DNA from: Streptomyces tropicalis
GTDB lineage: Bacteria; Actinomycetota; Actinomycetes; Streptomycetales; Streptomycetaceae
Reading direction: 5' to 3'
Assembly (NCBI RefSeq): GCF_029269835.1
Contig: NZ_JARJBB010000012.1
Span: 1-64,000 of the forward strand
DNA: 64,000 bases
The translations under genes were made by a program, and so were the position numbers. The notes beneath the pieces were generated by a model, which saw only the letters and a list, made by a program, of their open reading frames with translations, was not told the origin of the DNA and did not search any database. Positions 48,822 to 56,878 of this stretch are shown in pieces; the stretch's first letter is position 1, and each line of letters begins with the position of its first letter.

Positions 48822-48893
48822 GGCCCACCGGGCGGGGCGCTCGGCGCCCGCCCGGTGGGCCGTGCGGATGCCCCGCGCGGGGCGGGGCATCCG
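48822..48893. terminator. Two tandem terminator hairpins between convergent genes
   Basis: First hairpin: perfect 15-bp arms 48822-48836 and 48847-48861, loop 10. Second: perfect 10-bp arms 48865-48874 and 48884-48893, loop 9. Together they insulate the redox operon from the convergent M4 protease gene. Confidence 0.8.
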
Positions 48894-48913
48894 GTCGCCG
48901 TCGCGGCGGTCCG

Positions 48914-50710
48914 TCAGTGACGGTCCGCCGGAGTGTTGGCGGCGGTGACGTCGACCGCGGCCCAGGCCCGGTCCACCGTCCTGTACTCGGTGCTCGACGC
49001 GCCGTAGAGGTCCTTGGCCGCCTTCAGCGTCGCGAGGCGCGCGTCGTGGAAGTCGGTCGAGGAGACCATGTAGCGGGTCAGGGCGCGGTAGTAGATCGCC
49101 GTGGCCTTGGTGCGGCCGATGCCCTTGACCGACATCCCGCCCCAGGTGGGCGAGTTGTAGGCGACGCCGCCGATGGTCTTGCGACCGCTGCCCTCGGCGA
49201 GCAGGTAGTACGCGTGCGAGGAGACACCGGAGCCGGCGTGGACCTCGGTGTCGTACACCGCGGGCGACCAGTAGTCGATAGTGCCCTCGAGCTTGTCCAG
49301 CGACGGATGGTCGAGACGGCGCAGGAACTTCTGCGCCAGGCCGAGCTTCTCGCCCATCAGGTAGTTCGGCGGGTTCTTCGGGTTGTTGGCGAAGAACTCG
49401 ACGTTGGAGCCGAAGATGTCGGCGAGGGACTCGTTGAGCGCGCCCGGCTCGCCGTACTGGTTGCCCTCGGCGTCGACCCGGGTGGGCTCCAGCTTGGCGG
49501 TCGCGTCGACGACGCCGTGGGTCAGCTCGTGGCCGGTGACGTCGAGGACGACGAGCGGCTTCTTGAACATCCGGCCGTCGCCGTCGCCGTACAGCATGCA
49601 GTCGCACGTCGGGTCCCAGAACGCGTTCGCGATCCTGGTGCCGAAGTGGACCATGGCCTGGGCACCCTTGCTGTTGTTCTCGATGCCCTTGCGCCCGAAG
49701 GTCTTCTTGTAGAAGTCGAGCGTCCTGGTGATGCCGTACTGCGCGTCCACGGCCGCGCTGGCGCGGCTGGAGGTCGTGCCGTTGCCCCACTTGTCGGTGG
49801 AGCTGGTGAACTTCGTGCCGCGGCCGAAGTTCTCGATCTGCTTGTTCTTGGCGTCCCGGGTCTCGGTGCCGTAGCGGCTGGGGTCCTTGAGCAGGTAGCC
49901 GGTGCGGGAGGTCCGGGTGGTGGTCAGGGAGACCTTGCCGAGGAACAGCGAGGACCCGGTGCCCGTGGCGGGCGAGGGGTAGCGGGTGGCCCCGGCCGCG
50001 GAGGGCGCGGTCAGCGGCGACGGCTGCGCGCCGTCACCGGTGGCGGGATCCAGTGTCTCGCCGTGCTTGCGCAGGGTGCTGAGCAGCTTGGGCGACAGGA
50101 ACTGGTCGCTGTCGGGGGTGTTGCTGCGCACCCGGCCGGTCTCGGCGTCGACGACGACGGTCCGGGAGCCGGTGTCCTCGGCGGTGGCGTCGCCGGTCAC
50201 CTGCACCTGGTAGGCGAGGGCGGAGGCGCCGTCGCGGGCGTCCACGACCAGTTCCGCGGTGCCGGCGTCGCCGCCGGCGGCGGAGGCGGCCTTGGCGGCG
50301 GCCTGCTGCGGCGTCAGCTTCGCGCGGATGGCGGCGGGCTGCACGGTGTGGCCGGCGGCCCGGGTGACACCGGTGTAGGCGAGCGCGTGGTCCAGGTGGA
50401 CGACGAGGTCGCCGCCGAGGACGGGCATGCCCTGGTGGGTCCGGATGAAGCGGACGTGGCGCGCACCCTCGGGGTCGAGCATCACGTCCTGGGCCTGCAG
50501 TTCGTCACCCTGGCCGACGCCGGTGGCCGACGCGTGGGCGAAGGCGGCGGCGCGGGCGGAGGCCACCACGGCCCCGGCGGAGGTGGCGGCGGAGGCGACG
50601 GTGTGGTCCGCGCCGGTGTCCGTGGTGGCGAGCGCCGTGCCCGCCAGGCCGGTCACGGCCGTCGTCACCGCGGCGGCTATCGCCATGGTGCGTATGTGGG
50701 GTTTGCGCAC
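48914..50710 (-). CDS. Secreted M4 (thermolysin-like) metalloprotease
   Basis: A 598-residue pre-pro-protease. The signal peptide (RKPHIRTMAIAAAVTTAVTG, then ALA) is followed by an FTP/PepSY propeptide (~45-210), then the peptidase M4 domain. The zinc site is VTGHELTHGVV with the third ligand in GALNESLADIFG; the catalytic histidine lies in SGVSSHAYYLL. GTG 50710 has AAGGA upstream. There is no C-terminal P/proprotein or PPC domain. Probably an extracellular neutral protease. Confidence 0.92.
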   Translation of the reverse strand: MRKPHIRTMAIAAAVTTAVTGLAGTALATTDTGADHTVASAATSAGAVVASARAAAFAHASATGVGQGDELQAQDVMLDPEGARHVRFIRTHQGMPVLGGDLVVHLDHALAYTGVTRAAGHTVQPAAIRAKLTPQQAAAKAASAAGGDAGTAELVVDARDGASALAYQVQVTGDATAEDTGSRTVVVDAETGRVRSNTPDSDQFLSPKLLSTLRKHGETLDPATGDGAQPSPLTAPSAAGATRYPSPATGTGSSLFLGKVSLTTTRTSRTGYLLKDPSRYGTETRDAKNKQIENFGRGTKFTSSTDKWGNGTTSSRASAAVDAQYGITRTLDFYKKTFGRKGIENNSKGAQAMVHFGTRIANAFWDPTCDCMLYGDGDGRMFKKPLVVLDVTGHELTHGVVDATAKLEPTRVDAEGNQYGEPGALNESLADIFGSNVEFFANNPKNPPNYLMGEKLGLAQKFLRRLDHPSLDKLEGTIDYWSPAVYDTEVHAGSGVSSHAYYLLAEGSGRKTIGGVAYNSPTWGGMSVKGIGRTKATAIYYRALTRYMVSSTDFHDARLATLKAAKDLYGASSTEYRTVDRAWAAVDVTAANTPADRH

Positions 50711-51026
50711 TCTTGAGGTTTCCTTCGCTCGGCAGGACGGCCGGGCAGGCCGGCCGCCCTGGGGCGCGGCGCGACGGCGCCGCGGGGGCTGGTCGGGCCC
50801 CCGGTGCGAAACCCTGAAGGATCAGTCATGTGCATGTAAAGACCGAACGAACAATTACGTTCTTTACAGGACAATCCTTTGCCAATCGATCCCACTCGGT
50901 GATCAACGAGCGACCAACTGTGTGTCGACTGTGGAGATGTGACGGGATGCGAGAAGGTTGCCCCTGCCTCGATGTGATGGATCTCGCACGGACGACGCGC
51001 GGACACAAGGACGGGAGACGCAGCAC
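50711..51026. promoter_or_regulatory. Divergent promoter region with AT-rich operator-like repeat
   Basis: A 316-base region between the divergent M4 protease and serine hydrolase genes. At 50830-50900 it becomes AT-rich and holds GTAAAGA (50836-50842) and TCTTTAC (50861-50867), perfect inverted 7-mers. Nested inside are GAACG (50845-50849) and CGTTC (50858-50862). This is likely the binding site of a regulator of one or both secreted enzymes; no regulator gene is adjacent. Confidence 0.5.
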
Positions 51027-52292
51027 ATGGCCCCACGAACGGTGTGCAGGAGCGCGGTGCTCGGACCGCTGGTGCTGGCCCTCCTGGCGGGCCCGGCCCA
51101 CGCCGCGGACCGGAACAGGCCGGCGGCACCGGCCCCGGCGGACCACGGCGGGCGGCCGGCGGCGGCCCCGGCGGCGCTGCCCACGCCCGACACCGCGGCC
51201 CTGGGCGGCCTGCTGCGCACGGCGCTGGCGCAGGGGGCACCCGGCGCGATGGCCAGGATCGACGACCACCGCCTGTCCTGGGACGACCACGCGACCGTCT
51301 ACCGCGCCATGGAGGGGGTCGCCGACCGCGCCACCCGGGCCGTCATCGACACCGCCGACCGGGTCCGCATCGGCAGCGTCACCAAGACCTTCTCCACCGT
51401 CGTCCTGCTGCAACTGGCCGCCGAGGGACGCCTGCGGCTCGACACCCCGGTGAACCACTACCTGCCGGGCCTGCTCCCCGACGACCGGATCACGGTCCGG
51501 CACGTCCTCGGCCACCGCAGCGGGCTGTACGACTACACCAACGACATGTTCGCGCAGACCGTCCCCGGCTTCGAGGCGGTGCGCACCAAGGTCTTCACCT
51601 ACCGCCAGCTGGTGACCCGCTCCCTGCAGCACCCGCGCACCAACGCGCCCGGCGCCGCGTACGCCTACTCCAACACCAACTTCGTGGTGGCCGGACTGCT
51701 CATCGAGAAGCTGACGGGCCATCCGGTGCGGACCGAGTACGAGAACCGCATCATCAAGCCGCTGAAGCTCCAGGACACCTTCTACGTGCACCCGGACACG
51801 AGGATCCCCGGCCGCCACGCCCACGGCTACCTCACCCCGGACGCCAAGGGCGCCGCCCTGGTGGACGCCACCGACCAGACCGTGTCGTGGGCGCAGAGCG
51901 CCGGCGCCCTCATCTCCAGCACCCGCGACCTGAACACCTTCCTGTCGGCGCTGCTCGGCGGCCGGCTGCTGCCCGCCGCGCAGCGGGCGGAGATGGAGCG
52001 GTGGCTGCCGGCGGGCACCGGTCAGGCCTACGGTCTCGGGCTGCGGCGGCGCGACCTGTCGTGCGGGGTGTCGGTCTACGGGCACACCGGAGCCGTCCAG
52101 GGCTTCTACACCTATGCGTTCGCCTCCAAGGACGGCCGCCGCAGCCTCACCGCGGTCGCCACCACGTCGAACAACGGCGCGGTGCACGCGACGATGCTGC
52201 GCACGCTGGAGTCCGTGTTCTGCGGCCGGCGCAGCACGGTCCGCGACACCCCGCTCCCCCGCACGGCCGCCGCGGACGACCTGACCCAGTGA
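51027..52292 (+). CDS. Secreted serine hydrolase (D-Ala-D-Ala carboxypeptidase / class C beta-lactamase family)
   Basis: A 421-residue protein with signal peptide (MAPRTVCRSAVLGPLVLALL, cleavage near AHA-A). The nucleophile motif is SVTK (in RIGSVTKTFSTVVLL), then YSN in YAYSNTNF and HTG in GHTGAVQG, the three classical boxes. ATG 51027 follows GGGAGACG. Such enzymes act on peptidoglycan stem peptides or small esters/amides; true beta-lactamase activity is not implied. Divergent from the M4 protease. Confidence 0.88.
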   Translation: MAPRTVCRSAVLGPLVLALLAGPAHAADRNRPAAPAPADHGGRPAAAPAALPTPDTAALGGLLRTALAQGAPGAMARIDDHRLSWDDHATVYRAMEGVADRATRAVIDTADRVRIGSVTKTFSTVVLLQLAAEGRLRLDTPVNHYLPGLLPDDRITVRHVLGHRSGLYDYTNDMFAQTVPGFEAVRTKVFTYRQLVTRSLQHPRTNAPGAAYAYSNTNFVVAGLLIEKLTGHPVRTEYENRIIKPLKLQDTFYVHPDTRIPGRHAHGYLTPDAKGAALVDATDQTVSWAQSAGALISSTRDLNTFLSALLGGRLLPAAQRAEMERWLPAGTGQAYGLGLRRRDLSCGVSVYGHTGAVQGFYTYAFASKDGRRSLTAVATTSNNGAVHATMLRTLESVFCGRRSTVRDTPLPRTAAADDLTQ

Positions 52293-52331
52293 CCCTTGGC
52301 GGAACCAATCGCTCCGGGCCACCATGCCCGG

Positions 52332-53009
52332 ATGAAGGGTGACCTCTTTTCCAGCGCGCACGTGGTGCGGCCCGCGGCCGCGCCGGGCATGTCCGTCGAG
52401 AATCCCAAGTGCATCCGGTACGGAGTCGCGGGCGAGATGTTCGCCCGTCAGGGCTCCATGGTGGCCTTCCGCGGCGACCTGCGCTTCGAGCGCAGGGGCC
52501 AGGGCGTGGGCGGGATGCTCAAGCGTGCGGTCACGGGCGAGGGGCTGCCGCTGATGTCCGTGCGCGGGCAGGGCGAGGCGTGGTTCGCGCACGAGGCGCG
52601 CAACTGCTTCGTGGTGGAGATCGAGCAGGGCGAGGAGTTCACCGTGAACGGCCGCAACGTCCTGTGCTTCGACGCCTCCCTGGCGTACCGGATCGCCACC
52701 GTGAAGGGGTCCGGCGTGGCGGGCGGCGGCCTGTTCAACAGCGTCTTCTCCGGGCAGGGCGCGCTGGGCCTGGTGTGCGAGGGCACCCCGCTCGTCATCC
52801 CGGTCTCGCCGGAGCGGCCGGTGCACGTGGACACCGACGCCGTGGTCGGCTGGACGGCCCGGCTGGAGACGTCGCTGCACCGCTCGCAGTCGCTGGGGTC
52901 CATGCTGCGCGGCGGTTCCGGCGAGGCGGTCCAACTCACACTGCGGGGGGAGGGGTTCGCCGTCGTACGTCCCAGTGAGGCGAGCCCGCAGAAGGCCGCG
53001 CAGCACTGA
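52332..53009 (+). CDS. AIM24 family protein
   Basis: A 225-residue beta-sandwich protein of the AIM24/TerD-independent family (also called DUF124). Typical segments: MVAFRGDLRFERRGQGVGG, SVRGQGEAWFAHEARNCFV, VEIEQGEEFTVNGRNVLCFD, GQGALGLVCEGTP. Function in bacteria is unknown. ATG 52332 lacks a clear ribosome site; ATG 52389 is an alternative. It lies 39 bases after the serine hydrolase and may be co-transcribed. Confidence 0.8.
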   Translation: MKGDLFSSAHVVRPAAAPGMSVENPKCIRYGVAGEMFARQGSMVAFRGDLRFERRGQGVGGMLKRAVTGEGLPLMSVRGQGEAWFAHEARNCFVVEIEQGEEFTVNGRNVLCFDASLAYRIATVKGSGVAGGGLFNSVFSGQGALGLVCEGTPLVIPVSPERPVHVDTDAVVGWTARLETSLHRSQSLGSMLRGGSGEAVQLTLRGEGFAVVRPSEASPQKAAQH

Positions 53010-53133
53010 CCGCACCCCGCCTCGGAACGTGATCCGCGCCGCACGGGCAACCCGGTCGCGCGCACCGGCGTCTTGATCGGCAACAGACCGGAGCCCCGCC
53101 CTCTTCCGGGGGCCGGGGCGGATTCCCGACGCG

Positions 53134-53165
53134 CTATACACATCATGTATACATAGCGTGTATAG
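53134..53165. promoter_or_regulatory. Palindromic operator upstream of the TPR/prenyl synthase operon
   Basis: CTATACAC (53134-53141) and GTGTATAG (53158-53165) are perfect inverted 8-mers with a 16-base spacer. TATAC/GTATA and GCTAT/ATAGC are nested inside. It ends 10 bases before the TPR start codon, so it overlaps the ribosome-site region or the transcription start. It is strongly AT-rich compared with its surroundings, as expected of an operator. No regulator gene is adjacent. Confidence 0.65.
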
Positions 53166-53175
53166 AAAGGTGCGC

Positions 53176-54381
53176 ATGTACGGCAAGGCCTTCGCCCCGG
53201 AGTACCAGGGCGCCCTCACCTCCCTGTCCGTCAACTCCTCCCTGACCGACGTCCTGGCCGCCGGGAGAGAACGGTTGGCGGCCGCCGAACGGTCCGGGCA
53301 GCAGGGCGAGGCCGCCCGTTCCGGACTCGCGGTGGCCGAGGCGCACCGGCGGCTCGGCCAGATCGGGGAGGCGGACCGCGCCTGGAAGGCGAGCTACCGC
53401 ACCGCCCGCGGGGCCGGGGACACCGCCTCGATGGCCTGGGCGCTCTGGAGCGGCGGCACCCTCGCCCGGCAGCGCGGCGCGTTCCCGCTCGCCCGGCGGC
53501 TGCTCGGCCACGCCGCCGCCCTCGGCGAGCGGGCCGGGGACGTCGTGGTCCGCGGCTACTCGCTGGCCGGCCTCGCCGAGACCGGCCGCATCCAGGGCGA
53601 CTACGAGGCCGTGGGCCGACTGCACGAGCAGCTCCTCGCCGAGGCGCGGCGGCGCGGCGAGGCCCGCCACACGGTGTGGGCCCTGGAGGGCATCGCGCAG
53701 ATGCACCGCAACACCGGGTCGTACGACACCGCGTACGCGATGTTCGAGGAGGCGGCCGGGATAGCCGCGGGCGCCGATGACCGGCGCGGGCACGCCTGGG
53801 CGCTGCGCGGACTGGCGGACGTCGTCTCCGTGCGCGACGGGGACACCGGGCGGGCGCTCGCGCTGCTGGCGGAGGCCGAGGAGACGTGCCGCGCGATGGA
53901 CCTGGCGGCCGCGCTGGCCTACAACCACAAGATGCGCGGCAACGTGCTCCACCGCGCCGGCCGGTACGCGGAGGCGCGGGACATGTACGGCAGGGCGCTG
54001 GAGGAGTTCCGCGCCATCGGCGAGCCGCGCGGCGAGGCCCTGTCCCGCCTCGGTCTGGCCAAGTCGCTCGCCCGGCTCGGCCGCGACCGCGCCGAGACCG
54101 CCGCCGAACTCGCCGACCTGGCCCGCACGATGGACCGCATCGGCCTGCGGCACGCGCGCCGGATGGTGGAGCGGGCCCAGGAGGAGCTCACCGGCCCGGA
54201 CACGGGCACGGACGGCACGGGCACACCGGACACGGCCACCGTGACGCGGGGCCGGGGCACGGGCGCGGGCATGCGGGGCGCGGGCACCGGCACCGCGGCG
54301 CCGGGCCGGGGCCCCTCGGGCTCGGGCACCCCGGGCACGGGCGCGGGCGCGGCCGTCGTCGGGGCGGGGGGCACGCGATGA
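53176..54381 (+). CDS. Tetratricopeptide-repeat protein
   Basis: A 401-residue protein of TPR-like helical pairs from about residue 30 to 330 (repeats around GLAVAEAHRRLGQIGEADRA, ALRGLADVVSVRDGDTGRAL, KMRGNVLHRAGRYAEARDMY). A low-complexity Gly/Thr tail of about 60 residues follows, encoded by imperfect GCACGGGCAC repeats. ATG 53176 has AAAGG upstream and lies just after the palindromic operator. Its stop overlaps the prenyl synthase start (ATGA), so the two are coupled. It is probably a scaffold or regulator for the synthase. Confidence 0.75.
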   Translation: MYGKAFAPEYQGALTSLSVNSSLTDVLAAGRERLAAAERSGQQGEAARSGLAVAEAHRRLGQIGEADRAWKASYRTARGAGDTASMAWALWSGGTLARQRGAFPLARRLLGHAAALGERAGDVVVRGYSLAGLAETGRIQGDYEAVGRLHEQLLAEARRRGEARHTVWALEGIAQMHRNTGSYDTAYAMFEEAAGIAAGADDRRGHAWALRGLADVVSVRDGDTGRALALLAEAEETCRAMDLAAALAYNHKMRGNVLHRAGRYAEARDMYGRALEEFRAIGEPRGEALSRLGLAKSLARLGRDRAETAAELADLARTMDRIGLRHARRMVERAQEELTGPDTGTDGTGTPDTATVTRGRGTGAGMRGAGTGTAAPGRGPSGSGTPGTGAGAAVVGAGGTR

Positions 54382-55427
54382 CCGCGGTGTCCCCGGCCCC
54401 TCCGGTCGCGACCGGAGCGCCCGCCGTCCTGGACCGCTGCCGGGCGCTGGTGCGGCCGGCTCTCGGGGAGGCCGTCGGACGGCTGCATCCGTGGGTCGGT
54501 GAGATGGCCCGCTACGCGCTCGGCTGGTGCGAGGCCGGCGGCGCGTCCGTGGCCGCACCCGTGGCCGCACCCGGTGGCAAGGGCGTGCGGCAGGCGCTCG
54601 CCGTGCTCGGGGCCGAGGCGGCCGGGGCGCCCGGACGGGACGGGGTCCCGGCGGCGGTCGCGGTGGAGCTGGTGCACACCTTCTCCCTCGTCCACGACGA
54701 CATCATGGACGGCGACGCCACCCGCCGCGGCCGCCCGGCCGTGTGGCGTGCCTACGGCACCGGGCCCGCCGTCCTCGCGGGCGACGCCCTGTTCGCGCTG
54801 GCCGTCGAGACGCTCGCCGGGGCCCCGGGCGGCGCCGCGGCCGTGGGCACGCTGTCCACGGCACTGGGCGACCTGCTGCGCGGGCAGGCCGACGACCTGG
54901 TCTTCGCCACCCGGCCCTGGACGGGACCGGAGCGTGTGCGGCCCGGCGAGTACCGGCTGATGGCGGAGCGGAAGACGGGGGCGCTGCTGGGGTGCGCGGC
55001 CGCCCTGGGCGCCCGGCTCGGCGGGGCGCCGCCCGCGACGGCCGACGCCCTGGACCGGGCCGGGCGGCACCTGGGCACGGCCTTCCAGGTGATCGACGAC
55101 GTGCTGGGCCTGTGGGGCGATCCGGCCGTCACCGGCAAGCCCGTCCACGCCGACCTGCGGGAGCGCAAGAAGACGTACCCGGTGCTGGCCGCCCTCGACT
55201 CCCCGGGACCCGCGGCCCGGCGTCTGGCCGGGCTGCTGGACGCGGACGGGGATCCGGCCGAGGCGGCCGCGCTGGCCGAGGCGGCGGGCGGTGCCGCGGC
55301 GGCCCGGGACGAGGCCCGGCGGCACGTCCGGGAGGCGGCGGCCGCCCTCGCGTCGGTGCCGCTCGCCGGAGCGGCGGGCGGCGAACTGCGCGCCCTGGCG
55401 GCCTTCCTCACCGATCGCGCCCGGTGA
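54378..55427 (+). CDS. Polyprenyl (geranylgeranyl/farnesyl-type) diphosphate synthase
   Basis: A 349-residue trans-prenyltransferase making linear isoprenyl diphosphates from DMAPP and IPP. The GGK (66-68) IPP-binding motif and the first Asp-rich motif DDIMD (107-111) are present. The second, FQVIDDVLG (DD 240-241), lacks the final aspartate of DDxxD, as in some variants. RKKTYPV follows. Chain length is not predictable by eye. It overlaps the TPR gene by 4 bases. No terpene or phytoene synthase is adjacent, which is unusual. Confidence 0.87.
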   Translation: MTAVSPAPPVATGAPAVLDRCRALVRPALGEAVGRLHPWVGEMARYALGWCEAGGASVAAPVAAPGGKGVRQALAVLGAEAAGAPGRDGVPAAVAVELVHTFSLVHDDIMDGDATRRGRPAVWRAYGTGPAVLAGDALFALAVETLAGAPGGAAAVGTLSTALGDLLRGQADDLVFATRPWTGPERVRPGEYRLMAERKTGALLGCAAALGARLGGAPPATADALDRAGRHLGTAFQVIDDVLGLWGDPAVTGKPVHADLRERKKTYPVLAALDSPGPAARRLAGLLDADGDPAEAAALAEAAGGAAAARDEARRHVREAAAALASVPLAGAAGGELRALAAFLTDRAR

Positions 55428-55529
55428 CCCGGGCGGCGCGCCCAGCAGCGGGTTGACCGGGGCCGCGCCCGCGGGTCAGGGTCGGGACGGCGCGGACCAC
55501 CACCCCCCGCGCCGGAAAGGTGGAACGCC

Positions 55530-56489
55530 GTGATCGGCATTCCGGAGATCGACGCCGCGGCCGAGCGGATCGCACCGCACATCCTGCGCACCCCGACCGT
55601 GTCCAGCCCCGGCCTGTCCGCGCTGCTGGGCGTCCCGGTGACCGCGAAGCTCGAACTGCTCCAGCGCACCGGCTCGTTCAAGGCGCGCGGCGCGACCGCC
55701 AAGCTGCTGTCGCTCGGCCGGGCGGAGCGGGACGCGGGCGTGGCCGCGGTCAGCGGCGGCAACCACGGCATCGCGGTCGCGGTGATGGCCGCGGCCCTCC
55801 AGGTGAAGGCGACCGTGGTCATGCCGCGGTCCGCGCCCGCCCGGTCCCTCGCCGAAGTGGAGGCCGCGGGCGCGGTGGTCCGGCTCGTGGACGACATGGA
55901 GGCCGCGTTCGCGACGGTGCCGCGGTTGCGGGAGGAGGGGCTCACCCTGGTGCACCCCTTCGACGACCCGGTCGTGATCGCCGGTCAGGGCACCGTGGGC
56001 ACGGAGCTGGCGCAGGACGCCGGTGACGTCACCGACGTGCTCGTCAGCGTCGGGGGCGGCGGGCTCGTCTCGGGCGTGGCCGCGGCCCTGCACACGCTCC
56101 GGCCCGGCGTGCGGGTCTGGGGCGTGGAGACCGCGGGTGCCGAGGCGATGTCCGCGGCCCTGAAGGCGGGCGGACCGGTGCCGGTCCCGCTCTCCTCGGT
56201 CGTGACGACGCTCAGCGCCCCCGCGGTCTCCCGCCTGACGTACGACCACGTCTCCGCGCTGGTGCACGACGTGCTCGTGGTGCCGGACGCGGAGGCCGTG
56301 CGGGGCTGCCTCGAACTCGCCGAGCACGGGCGGCTGTGGGCCGAGCCCGCCGCGGGCTGCCTGCTGCCAGCGGCGCGCCGGGTCGTGGAGCGGGCCGGGC
56401 CCGGAGCACGCATCGCCCTCGTGGTGTGCGGCGGCAACGCGACCGCGGCGGACGTCGCGTCCTGGACCGAGCGCTTCGGACTGCGCTGA
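55530..56489 (+). CDS. Threonine/serine dehydratase-like PLP enzyme
   Basis: A 319-residue fold-type II PLP enzyme. The lysine that binds PLP is K51 in QRTGSFKARGA, the phosphate-binding glycine loop is SVGGGGLVSG, and SGGNHGIAVA matches the substrate loop. There is no regulatory ACT domain, so it is the catabolic or unregulated type (or a serine racemase/dehydratase). GTG 55530 starts the frame. It is 102 bases after the prenyl synthase, probably an independent unit. Confidence 0.87.
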   Translation: MIGIPEIDAAAERIAPHILRTPTVSSPGLSALLGVPVTAKLELLQRTGSFKARGATAKLLSLGRAERDAGVAAVSGGNHGIAVAVMAAALQVKATVVMPRSAPARSLAEVEAAGAVVRLVDDMEAAFATVPRLREEGLTLVHPFDDPVVIAGQGTVGTELAQDAGDVTDVLVSVGGGGLVSGVAAALHTLRPGVRVWGVETAGAEAMSAALKAGGPVPVPLSSVVTTLSAPAVSRLTYDHVSALVHDVLVVPDAEAVRGCLELAEHGRLWAEPAAGCLLPAARRVVERAGPGARIALVVCGGNATAADVASWTERFGLR

Positions 56490-56878
56490 GCCGCGCGGGA
56501 ATTGCGCCATGCCGGGGCCGCAGAGGTCGAATTCGGCCACCGCTCCGGTATTACCGATGGTTACCACTGGTGGGCCGGAACCCCTTGACCCGGCGCATTC
56601 CCCGCGGAAATCAGGACCGCGCGCCGTGCGGGCGAAATCGATCCTTCCGCGGGCCGGTCCGATCGGGTCCGCCGGCCGTCCGAGCAGCAGGCTCGGCGGC
56701 CGGCGGCCGGGTCGCACACCCCCTGCACGGGATCGCACGGATTTCCTCGCACACCTGCACGGAATTTTTGAATGAAAGGCAGGAACCGGCGTCTGCGGCC
56801 CGTCCTTTGAACGGATACCGCGGTTCCGGTCGTACCACTGGGAAAGGTGCAGCAACGGCGTTTCAGCGAGGGATGACC
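56490..56878. other. Long leader of the pseudokinase gene
   Basis: A 389-base gene-free region. It holds a hairpin at 56672-56703 (13-bp stem with one bulge, loop AGCAG) and comparatively AT-rich stretches at 56515-56570 and 56740-56790, including TTTTTGAATGAAAGG. A weak TTGACC at 56586 may be a -35 element. The hairpin could be an upstream terminator or a leader structure. Confidence 0.4.
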
